Assembly: GCA_002786025.1 (NCBI GenBank)
Contig: NHNW01000040.1
Coordinates: 124,001-188,000 of the forward strand
From: Zasmidium citrigriseum
Taxonomy: Eukaryota; Ascomycota; Dothideomycetes; Mycosphaerellales; Mycosphaerellaceae
Length of the DNA stretch: 64,000 nt
Direction of reading: 5' to 3'
Shown here: piece after piece, positions 55,917 to 64,000 of the stretch
Layout: the number at the start of each line of letters is the position of its first letter
Position numbering within the stretch: the first letter of the stretch is position 1
Program-made: the position numbers and the translations under genes
The notes under the pieces: generated by a model
Seen by the model: the letters and a program-made list of their open reading frames with translations, nothing else
Database searches by the model: none
What the model was told of the DNA's origin: nothing

Positions 55917-57422
55917 CTAGTTGCCATAACTCTGCTTGTTCTGCTTGATTGGCGCCACTGGTGCATCCATCATACTGTAGCCCATCGCCGCAGGAGCCTT
56001 GGGAGCGCTGGAATCAGAAGGGGGCGCATGTTGAGGTGCCTGGTGATGCATGTCCTGGGCCTGGTTCGGAGGCATTTGAGAAGCTGGTTGGGCCTCCTCG
56101 TTGCTTTCCTTCTCCTCTTCGTCCCCTTTGCCCTCCTTGCCCTCCCTCTCGTCCTCGTCCTCATCCTCCTCATCTTCATCATCGTCCTCATCCTCGTCTT
56201 CGTCCTCGTCTTCATCCTCGCACTCACAGTCTTCTTTCTTTTCCTCCTTCTCACCCTTCTCCTTGTTCTCTCCTTCCCCTCCTTCCGACTGCTGCTGTTG
56301 CTGCATCATTTGCGAAGTCGAAGGAACAGACTGCGATTGCTGCTGTTGCTGCATCTGCGAAGCCGCGGGAGCTCCTTGACCACTTTTCGGGGCCGACTGA
56401 GATTGCTGCTGCTGTTGCATCTGCGACTCTGAGGGCGCTCCATGACTCGCGCTGGCAGCAGATGGAGGAGTCCCTTGCTGGCCGGACATGGGTGCGGCTG
56501 CGGGGGCAGCAGAATTTTGGTAGCTACTGGGAGGTGGAGGAACGTATGCTGGTTGCTTGGGCACCTCGGGCTGCTTTGGCATTTCAGGCTGCTTAGGCAT
56601 CTCGGGCGGGTGGTAAGAAGGCATCTCCGGTTGCTTGGGCATCTCGGGCTGTTTGGGCATCTCTGGTTGTTTTGGTACCTCGGGCTGATGGTAGACAGGC
56701 ATCTTGGGTTGCTCTGGCTGTGGTACAACGGGAGGTGGTGAGCTCTTGTAGCTAGCTGGAGGTGCCTGCGCTGGAGGCTGAGCATGGGGCATTTCGGGTT
56801 GCTGAGCAGTAGGTGCCTTTGGTTGCTCGTGTGGTGCCGCCGGAGCAGGAGCATAGTTCATCTGCTGTGGTGGTTGTGCGGCCGGAGGCTGCTGGGCGGG
56901 CTTTGGTGGTGCCTCAGGAGTAGCATGGTAGTCCGTGACAGGTGGGTGAGCAGCGGGCTGAGCAGCTGGTGGTGCCGCTGGTTTGGCTTCGGGCGCGGCG
57001 GCGGGTTTAGCTGCCGGCTGGCCATATCCAGAGGCAGGTGCTGCTGGTTGAGCGGGCTTCTGCTCTTGCTGAGGCTTTGGTGCTTGGGCTGGTGCTTGCA
57101 CTGGGGCGGCCGCAGGTTTGGATTCCTCGTGTCCGCCTGCGGGTGGCGAGGTGTTCCCATAAGGTTGAGGGGCTCCTTCAGCGACCTGTTCCTCCGGGGA
57201 ACGCTTGATGCCAGTAGGGTTCGTCTGATGATTGGCAGTGGCATGCAAATTCGTGGCAACGTCAACCTTGCTGTTCTGCCCTTTCTTGTGGTCCTTCGCT
57301 GTACAGCTGTCAGTAAATGAGACTTCATGTCATTGGCTTTGGCGGTACTAGCCTCCATCGATTGGATAGGCCGTAGCTGTAGCTGCCAAAAAGGCGAGCA
57401 CAACGGAATGACTGAACTTCAT
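55917..57422 (-). CDS. Secreted Pro/Gln-rich repeat protein with long acidic tract
   Basis: Two exons (57349-57422, 55917-57306), 487 residues. A signal peptide (MKFSHSVVLAFLAATATA) is clear. A Kex2-like KR site lies at about residues 59-60. Residues ~100-230 are Ala/Pro/Gln rich. Residues ~235-284 hold about seven copies of (M/V)PKQPE (DNA 56529-56678). Residues ~325-370 have three GAP..SQMQQQQQSQS-type blocks. A Glu/Asp run, with two Cys near its start (CEC), covers about residues 390-425, and the end is Met/Gln/Pro-rich. Nothing globular is seen, so it is probably an extracellular or wall-associated disordered protein. The 42-nt intron is unusually short and its splice sites are weak. Confidence 0.8.
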
Positions 57423-57539
57423 AGTGCTGACGGTAGAAGTAGTGACAGCTTCAAAATATGAGCAAGACGAAAGCGAAAGACGAGTAACGACAGTGGGTTG
57501 TGGGAAGCACAGCACGACAGCAGAGCCCGTCACTCCTTT

Positions 57540-57545
57540 CTTATA
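57540..57545 (-). promoter_or_regulatory. TATA box of the secreted repeat protein gene
   Basis: TATAAG on the minus strand, about 118-123 bp upstream of the start at 57422. Confidence 0.4.
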
Positions 57546-57818
57546 CTCGTTGAGGTGATCGTGTCGAGTCTGAACCTTTCCCAAGGGTTCGAATGCCTTG
57601 AAGGGGATGTGACCAGGGCTTGTATTGAGAAACCTAAACCTTGCTCTGGGGTCCTGGTTTACATTGCGTAAGGTCCAATCGGTGCCCTTGAAGGCTTGTC
57701 AACAGTGGTGGTCATGAGCAAGATACGGCTTCAGTTAACGAGCTCGTCCGGAATATACGAATTTAGAGCCGATGGTATGTTGCAGCCCTTGGTCCTGTGC
57801 AAATCCACGACTTGGCAA

Positions 57819-58646
57819 TCACAAGTTGTGCATTGAATTCCAGACGGCGGCAAAGCCATCCTGTAGATCCGAACAGAGGTTCGCCAGTGACTCGAAGCTT
57901 TGGAGTCCGTTCGCAGCTGCCAAGGAGGTGAGACCCTGAAGGTGAGTGACGATCGTAATACAGTGCATCACCAGATTTGGTCCTTCGTGTGGTCCAGCTT
58001 GCTGAAAAGATGTCTGCTTCATACACATCAAGGCCCTCTGTAGAAACAACAGCGAACTTGCAATAGCGCTGTCACGAGGCATAGACGAACATTCCAGGCA
58101 TGGCTCACAGGATGCAATGCCCCTCTGTAAAGCTGTCATGTCTCGGGTCCCGTCCCAGTGAAGACCTGCGAGATAGATGTCCCTGATTGAGTCCAGAGTT
58201 TGACGAATGCAGTCGCACGCAACCGAAGACTCGGCCACTTGGTCGTTGGAGGCCGAGCAGAGTAAGTCTGGGTCCCAGGGAGATGGAAGGTGATAGTCAT
58301 CATGACCCAGCAGTGGCTTCACTTCCAGTGGCTGGCCGTACATTGCATTGTCGCCTCGAACCAAAGCCTCATGGTCGAAGCCGACTTGATCACCGACAGG
58401 ACTTCGATCTCTGGAGATGTCGGTAGACCAAGTCACCGCTCGTCGATGCATAAGAGGCCGTGCTCGTTGGCCTCGGTGAGTACTTGCCACCGGAGTGAAG
58501 TCGAATACCTCGGAGCCGGAGCCGGTTACACTGTAAGTGCATATGCTGTTCTGCTTCTGACATCGCTGGCACCGAGGGAGCTCTTTCTCACATCGTGTTT
58601 TGCAGCGGTAGCACTGATCGCAGGCGTACAGGGCTTTCTCTGTCAT
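57819..58646 (-). CDS. Zn2Cys6 transcription factor, AflR-like type (TF2)
   Basis: Single exon, 275 residues from ATG 58646; the frame stays open to an ATG at 58916 (365 residues) with a further ATG at 58736, so the start is uncertain. The cluster reads CDQCYRCKTRC, six residues, CQRCQKQNSIC, giving C-x2-C-x6-C-x6-C-x2-C-x6-C with an additional Cys inside the first spacer. It is followed by TYSVTGSGS. The C-terminal part has CDCIRQTLDSIRDI and CEPCLECSSMPRD, the Cys-rich module seen in AflR-like proteins, with a Leu-rich end. It lies near TF1 with the repeat protein between them. Confidence 0.85.
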   Translation of the reverse strand: MTEKALYACDQCYRCKTRCEKELPRCQRCQKQNSICTYSVTGSGSEVFDFTPVASTHRGQRARPLMHRRAVTWSTDISRDRSPVGDQVGFDHEALVRGDNAMYGQPLEVKPLLGHDDYHLPSPWDPDLLCSASNDQVAESSVACDCIRQTLDSIRDIYLAGLHWDGTRDMTALQRGIASCEPCLECSSMPRDSAIASSLLFLQRALMCMKQTSFQQAGPHEGPNLVMHCITIVTHLQGLTSLAAANGLQSFESLANLCSDLQDGFAAVWNSMHNL

Positions 58647-59095
58647 TTCAATGAACCTTAGTAGCCACTGTGGGGTCTCAACGAGGTGCTGAGTTTTGGG
58701 TCGTAGAGCGATATCGACCGTTTCGATCGGTGACATCAAGGAGAAAGGTGGACCTCTCGACGAGATGTTACGCTCTGGCTGCACGTCTAAAGCACACGAT
58801 TGTCTGGAGCCGGTAGAGCCGATCGAGAATGATTCCGCAAAGGGATGTTGTTGGCTCAAGGTTGATGAGGTGAGAGCAAGCTCGAGCGCGGTTACGCATC
58901 CAGGTTCTAGGATCATCTAAATTTGGTCGAACTCAAACGACAGTCGGGTGATCTGTGCGGCAAATGCAATCTCTGAAACGCGTCAGTAGACAGTCGTCAG
59001 ACGAAACATTTCAAGTTGTTTCTGGCATCGTATCGCTAACACATTACACAGAATTCACTCGACAGCACTATAGTGCTTCGCTTGCAGCCGAACCC

Positions 59096-59619
59096 TCACT
59101 GAACATAGTTGCTCCACTGCGACAGCATCCAAGCGCCCGTGACTGTGCTTACTATCATGGGTGAAGCAAGGCCGCGACCCATTTTGGCGGAGCCGAAGAC
59201 GAGCCACTCGCTGACGAAGTGGGCAAAGGCAATCCCGTAGGTCCACAGGCACAGCTGGTAGATCAGAGGATCATTGATGTTGTAGGCAGCGTATAGACGC
59301 ACGATGCTACTCAGCGCTGTCCACGTTCCGAAAGTCCTTGCGCTGAGCTCGTTGACCGGCGAAGTGGTGGATTTCTTGTTGTCTCCCGAGCCTGTGGTCT
59401 GGGTCGTGGTTGCGGATGACCCGGCATAGACCTCACGAGTTCCAGCAAGTGACAGGTAGGCCTGGACGCTGTTCCCGATGGATACGACTGCTATCTTTTA
59501 AGATGTCAGATACAGAGTCCAATCGCCGACCGAAGGGGACTGCATACGAAAAGAAGCCATTTGGGCAGGAGTCCATCGTGCGGGGGCAGGTAAGACGTTA
59601 TGGCGCCAAATTGTGACAT
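59096..59619 (-). CDS. ERG28: Ergosterol biosynthesis scaffold Erg28
   Basis: Two exons (59548-59619, 59096-59494) with a 53-nt intron; 156 residues. Erg28 is an ER membrane protein that holds the C-4 demethylase enzymes (Erg25, Erg26, Erg27) together. Seen: LPPHDGLLPKWLLF at the end of exon 1, joined to VVSIGNSVQAYLSLAG, then RTFGTWTALSSIVRLYAAYNI, YQLCLWTYGIAFAHFVSEW and the C-terminal SQWSNYVQ. The four hydrophobic segments and length match the family. Head to head with the 3-ketoacyl-CoA reductase gene, 279 bp away. Confidence 0.95.
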
Positions 59620-59898
59620 TGTGGGCGTGGAAACGCGTATTGACGCGTCTGTATCAAATCGAAATGCAGAGTGGACGTGATGGTCGATTCTGAGAAGCTG
59701 TTGCGAGAGAATGGGAAGCCTTCACTTGAGGGAGAGGTGAAGTCGGACAGGGGTGTCCGTGCATCGGGCCGATGAAGCGAATTTCAGGAACAGGGAAGGC
59801 GCGGCACGCTCAACTCTCCACCTCACCTCCACGATATCGCCCATGCGGCTATAACATACACCCATACCGTCGATACAACCCAGCAGAGAGTCGTCAAT
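59620..59898. promoter_or_regulatory. Shared upstream region of ERG28 and IFA38
   Basis: 279 bp between two divergent start codons; holds both promoters. Confidence 0.6.
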
Positions 59899-60960
59899 AT
59901 GGATAAGGTCGACCAAGTCTTCTCGACCGAGGACCCGTGGGCCTCGCCAACGCAGCAGGTGTTCGTCGTCATCGGCATCGTCTTCGTCTCCTACAAGATC
60001 TTCTGCTTCTGGCGGATGATAGCTTCGCTATTCATCATTCCAGGCAAATCGGTGTGTGCTGTGTCATTTGTCAACTTATCATACTTCGCTGACTGTGTAA
60101 AGCTCTCGAAATTCGGACGAAAAGGCACTTGGGTCGTTGTAACCGGAGCCTCCGATGGCATCGGCAAAGAATATGCTCTGCAGCTTGCGGCAAAGGCCTA
60201 CAACATCGTCCTCGTCTCGCGCACGAAGTCGAAACTGGATGCGCTGGCCTCGGAGATTCAAGAGAAGTACAAGGTGCAGACGAAGGTGCACGCGATGGAC
60301 TTTGCGGCGAACAAGGACTCGGATTACAAGGCGTTGAACAAGCTCATCTCTGATCTGGACATCTCCATGCTGATCAACAACGTGGGTCAGAGTCACAGCA
60401 TTCCAGTACCGTTCAATGAAACAACAGAGACGGAGATGAAGGACATCATCACAATCAACTGCATGGGCACACTTCGAGTCACACAACTGGTCACTCCAGG
60501 CATGATCCAGCGAAAGCGAGGCCTCATCTTGACCATGGGCTCATTTGGTGGCTTGACTCCAACGCCACTTCTTGCCACTTACAGCGGTAGCAAGGCTTTC
60601 CTGCAACACTGGTCGACTGCTCTCAGCGCGGAGCTTGCTCCATACAACATTCATGTGCAACTTGTGCAGTCTTATTTGGTGACGTCCGCCATGAGCAAGA
60701 TCAGGCGCTCTTCGATGCTCATTCCAAATCCAAAGCAGTTCGTGAGAGCCGCCTTGAGCAGGCTTGGAAGGTCTGGTGGAGCGCAGGGCATGGCTGGCAC
60801 CACTACGCCGTATTGGTCGCATGGTATCATGCATTGGGCGATCCAGACATTCGTTGGAACTATGAGTGGTGTCGTTCTCAACATCAACAAGAAGATGCAC
60901 GAAGACATCCGGAAGAGAGCGCTGAGGAAGGCGGAAAGGGAGGCAAAGAAGAGCTCGTAG
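59899..60960 (+). CDS. IFA38: Very-long-chain 3-oxoacyl-CoA reductase
   Basis: Two exons (59899-60051, 60103-60960), 336 residues spliced. This ER enzyme reduces 3-ketoacyl-CoA with NADPH in very-long-chain fatty acid elongation. Seen: an N-terminal membrane segment, TGASDGIG (cofactor), NNVGQSH, and the catalytic YSGSKAF (YxxxK) with a Ser upstream in TMGSFGG. The C-terminus ends KKSS, a KKxx ER-retrieval signal. The intron 60052-60102 is 51 nt, a multiple of three, and contains no stop, so the unspliced frame stays open; splicing is favoured because it joins FIIPGKS to [10 protein letters not shown] as in relatives. Confidence 0.94.
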   Translation: MDKVDQVFSTEDPWASPTQQVFVVIGIVFVSYKIFCFWRMIASLFIIPGKSVCAVSFVNLSYFADCVKLSKFGRKGTWVVVTGASDGIGKEYALQLAAKAYNIVLVSRTKSKLDALASEIQEKYKVQTKVHAMDFAANKDSDYKALNKLISDLDISMLINNVGQSHSIPVPFNETTETEMKDIITINCMGTLRVTQLVTPGMIQRKRGLILTMGSFGGLTPTPLLATYSGSKAFLQHWSTALSAELAPYNIHVQLVQSYLVTSAMSKIRRSSMLIPNPKQFVRAALSRLGRSGGAQGMAGTTTPYWSHGIMHWAIQTFVGTMSGVVLNINKKMHEDIRKRALRKAEREAKKSS

Positions 60961-61809
60961 TCAAGGGACTGCGTTTGAATTGTATAGCCGTTCAGAAAGA
61001 TCATCGAAGGGCCGAACGAGATACTTCGACATCCAAGCTTTGGACCACTTGTGCAGCGCAGGCAGTGTCTCGTCGACGAAGCCCATGCTCTCTTATCACT
61101 CAACGTCGACTTCCAAAGCCAGAACTCCGCGCCGACAAAGTCCCTCAATCTCAGTCTCGTCGTCCATCTTCTGGCAATTCGGGCAAGGGAATTGATACCA
61201 AAATCAATGGTCACGTCGGCAAATCCATCAGTAATCATCAAAGGAAGCTCACAAATGCACATAGAATGCCGACATTTTCCCAGAAGGCCATCACGAGCGA
61301 ATGACGTCGAAATTGGAACGATTATATCGTTCGTCCGTAGCAGCGGACATATCACCCATCTGCCTCGATGTTTCCATTAGGCGCAGAGAGCATGTCAATC
61401 GAGGGCTCGACCTCAAGATCGCCACGAGAAGACGTTCACGGCCCATGGCAGTTAACCGAGCCGAGTCTAGTTGACATGGCTAGGTCTGCGGAGCGCATGT
61501 GCATACCAGGATCGCGCACAACTCGTCACCCTTTCGTCGCCTTGCGATTGGTGCAGCATGAATGGAGGAGAACCATGCTCTCGTACTTTCGTTTGCTAGG
61601 ATCCAGCATTGTCGAAATCTGGCGATCCCGGTCTCCGTGCGACAGCCAATTCGGAGCCTGGCATGCGTCCGACGAAAGTCTAATTGCATGATAGAGCACG
61701 CTTGGCTTGACTTCAGGCTCTCTCGCCAGTCTGTTCTCATTGTCAAACATTGCTGTCGATACATTTTGATTGTTGCTACTGATTCTTCCATAGACTCTAA
61801 ATCTTCACA
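60961..61809. other. Intergenic
   Basis: About 850 bp between the reductase and the first F-box-like gene; no coding sequence I can support. Confidence 0.5.
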
Positions 61810-62436
61810 ATGAAGCCCGCACTGGACGATCCAAGACCTTTTCGTTTCCTCGAGCTGCCCAAAGAACTCCGCGAGATGGTTTATGAACACCTCATGCCCC
61901 AACCCGAGAGCTTTGCCCTAGGACCAACTCTCAAGCTCGGCGTTCGACCGAACAAGTGGCCCGATGAGGCGACTACACGATATGCAATCTCACAGACATG
62001 CCGCCAAATACGGCAAGAGGCCCTTGAACTCTTCTACTCATCAAAACCCTTCACATTCGACTTTCGATGGCATAAAGACATCGAATCTGCGCGCCGTTGG
62101 CTTCACTGCCAAGACGAGATTGCCATCTCATCGATGAGAAAGGTCATTTTCAGACATGGCTCTCTGAACCCCGAGCATCATGCTCTGATCGCTATCGACT
62201 TGAGGAAAGGGAATGTCTCAATCCAAGACAATGCCTTCGAGTCGTGTCTTGAAGGGGAGGTGCTACCACTACTGGTCGGGAAACTGTGTGTAATCGTCGA
62301 CGATCTGGAGAGCGTGGGTAGCAGGAAGATCTTGACGAAAGGGGCCTTTGGAAGGATGCTCGATGCTCTTTCCATGATGTTTGGCGCACGATGGCCAGGA
62401 GCGATCCCGATCACATTGTGTCATTCACTGTACTAG
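61810..62436 (+). CDS. F-box-like/2EXR-type small protein 1
   Basis: Single exon, 208 residues. The N-terminus FRFLELPKELREMVYEHLM is the F-box-like motif that opens many small ascomycete proteins, followed by ISQTCRQIRQEALELFYS, the usual second block. The remainder has no known domain. Such proteins form large, fast-evolving families; whether they bind Skp1 is not known. Confidence 0.8.
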   Translation: MKPALDDPRPFRFLELPKELREMVYEHLMPQPESFALGPTLKLGVRPNKWPDEATTRYAISQTCRQIRQEALELFYSSKPFTFDFRWHKDIESARRWLHCQDEIAISSMRKVIFRHGSLNPEHHALIAIDLRKGNVSIQDNAFESCLEGEVLPLLVGKLCVIVDDLESVGSRKILTKGAFGRMLDALSMMFGARWPGAIPITLCHSLY

Positions 62437-62859
62437 ATGGACTGGATCATGTTGCGAGGACAATCACATTGTTCCACAATTAGGGTTCGCCTACTCGACA
62501 GCAACGTTCTACTGGCCTTTGTTCTACGGAGCGGCGGTCGAGTAGGGTACAGAATCTTCGAGGAGACTTGAGCTCTGTGCATGGTCTCAGAGCTGGAACT
62601 GTCTCCTGTCTAAGACACTACAACAAAGGTCTACGACAACACCGAGGCGAGCACATTCACGCCGTCTACGTATGGATACCATGGAGGATGGCATTAAAGC
62701 AATGGATCTGCTCGAGATCTTGAATTCAAAACAGATCAATTCAAAAAATCGACACTCGACCTTCACTACTCCCATCCTCCTGGTATATTCGCTGGCCGAA
62801 GTACCGTCTTGTCTTTGCAACCACACAACACCGAACTCGCACCTACCACGAACCTCGCT
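62437..62859. other. Intergenic
   Basis: 423 bp between the two F-box-like genes; nothing else seen. Confidence 0.5.
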
Positions 62860-63483
62860 ATGGCTTTCAACTACTTCAACCTACTCGCCCTTCCCGCTGA
62901 GCTGCGCATCATGATCTACGAGCAGTACCTGCAAGACGACTTCAACGCTCCAGAATGGTTTCAACAGCAGGTGGAAGGCATGCAGCTCCCAGCCCCAACA
63001 CTGGCTCAGGCGAATCACCAGATTCGAGCAGAATGCTTGCCACTATACTACCATCGAATGTCCGTCACCATGAACCTTGTGACCCGCCTTCAATTCTGGA
63101 GGGCCTGGCGCTGGAACGTCCCCAACTACGTCTTGGAGGGACTTCGCAACTTCACTATCGTCGGACCTCGACTCTGTGATGGAGTCGAGCACGACAGGAT
63201 CATCATTAACTTGAACAACAATGTCACTCCAGTAAGATATGGCGATCAACTCCAGGGACATCACATTGGCGGCTGCGATTGCATCGGGCCATATCAGGCT
63301 GCGATTCAACGTGTTGCAAGAGTCCTGCGCGTGGGCCAGCGTCCAGGGACCAGAACGATTATGACGAAGTGGAAGCTTCTCCGAATCTGGCGGATTGTAT
63401 TGAACGTCAAGTTGCCTCCGCCGCCCCCTGAGGATAAAGATGATGACATCAAGCTGTTTGACACATTCATGAAGGACGACTAG
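62860..63483 (+). CDS. F-box-like/2EXR-type small protein 2
   Basis: Single exon, 207 residues from ATG 62860. It opens with LLALPAELRIMIYEQYL and continues with LAQANHQIRAECLPLYYHR, the same two-block pattern as the neighbouring gene at 61810, and ends in a Pro- and Asp-rich tail. The rest differs from the neighbour, so this is a shared family, not a recent duplicate. An in-frame extension to 62809 was not used. Confidence 0.78.
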   Translation: MAFNYFNLLALPAELRIMIYEQYLQDDFNAPEWFQQQVEGMQLPAPTLAQANHQIRAECLPLYYHRMSVTMNLVTRLQFWRAWRWNVPNYVLEGLRNFTIVGPRLCDGVEHDRIIINLNNNVTPVRYGDQLQGHHIGGCDCIGPYQAAIQRVARVLRVGQRPGTRTIMTKWKLLRIWRIVLNVKLPPPPPEDKDDDIKLFDTFMKDD

Positions 63484-64000
63484 ATGCGAGGGACCAAGAA
63501 GTGATTGGGTCCACGTCTGAGGTAGGATCAGACACCATCACAGATAGACAAGTATGCATTCAACTTGATTGACATATTGAAAGGCCAGTCCAGATCCAAT
63601 CATGTCAGTGTCAAGACCAGACAGAGCGGCATTTTACATGTGATCAAAACGCCCAAGCTTCGCGCTAACGCAGGCGACTAAAGGAACTGATGCGAGCGCT
63701 TACCGGAAGAAGTCCAAGGACCCCAATCCATCCCAAAATACACAATCCTCATGCTGACCTGACTAACAACTTTCGAAAGCAGATCCAACATTAGGACATC
63801 TCAGGGCACACCCGTCCAGACCAACCCAACCGCTACACATCGATGAAGGGAGACTCGATCAAAACCCTAGACGCCTCTCAACAGAAGCATCGTCTCACAC
63901 CTCACCCATCAGGCATTCTCGCAACCGGATCGGAGGCTCCGGCAAGACAAGCCAGGGCCTGACTTCCATCCCTCACACGAAACAGGGCAAAGCTGGTACA
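63484..64000. other. Window end, no gene seen
   Basis: About 500 bp at the right edge; no coding sequence I can support. A gene could begin just outside. Confidence 0.45.

Noticed and set aside
55949..56596. Plus-strand frames with Ser- or Leu-rich runs
   Set aside because: They are the complement of the Gln/Asp/Glu repeats of the secreted protein gene.

Overview
The window is 64 kb of nuclear DNA from a filamentous ascomycete (Pezizomycotina). Most genes are interrupted by short GT-AG introns of about 50-80 nt, and the gene set is typically fungal (Mrp51, Tim21, Erg28, Zn2Cys6 regulators, a DMATS prenyltransferase, a GPR1/FUN34/YaaH transporter). The overall feel suggests Dothideomycetes, but that is an impression, not a result. 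I found no rRNA, tRNA, CRISPR array or recognisable transposon. Exon-intron models were built by hand; nearly all keep frame and sum to whole codons.

Layout. 1-5 kb: 5' half of 4-hydroxyphenylpyruvate dioxygenase (cut by the left edge), divergent from a TTC36-like TPR gene, then TIM21 and an MFS sugar transporter. 6-11 kb: an AP-1-like bZIP, a fungal transcription-factor-domain protein without a zinc cluster, and a HAUS3-like augmin subunit. 11-13.8 kb is gene-empty. 13.8-23.6 kb: acetate-transporter-family protein, secreted or membrane S33 peptidase, glutathione transferase, DMATS aromatic prenyltransferase, germin-like cupin, acyl-CoA-binding protein. 23.7-31.3 kb: prolidase, Mrp51, Pho80-like cyclin, and a secreted bacterial-type solute-binding protein. 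33-39.6 kb: coiled-coil protein, Yip1-family protein, a degenerate kinase-like protein, and a tandem pair of small basic/acidic paralogues with AT-hook-like segments. 40-48 kb: ERV46 and SEC20 (divergent), alpha/beta hydrolase, F-box protein, astacin-like secreted metalloprotease, then a striking purine-rich minisatellite. 48.7-64 kb: WD40-type protein, two AflR-like Zn2Cys6 regulators flanking a highly repetitive secreted Pro/Gln/Asp/Glu-rich protein, ERG28 divergent from the 3-ketoacyl-CoA reductase gene, and two small F-box-like genes.

Genes working together. Three head-to-head pairs join functionally related genes across a shared upstream region: HPPD/TTC36 (tyrosine catabolism and its presumed stabiliser), ERV46/SEC20 (ER-Golgi cycling) and ERG28/IFA38 (ER sterol and very-long-chain fatty acid synthesis). 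The first is the most exciting, because mammalian TTC36 has been linked to HPPD stability. The peptidase-GST-prenyltransferase-cupin stretch may be a small accessory metabolic locus without a PKS/NRPS backbone. The 52-59 kb block (two related regulators around a fast-evolving repeat protein) and the 38-39.6 kb paralogue pair are the least explained gene sets.
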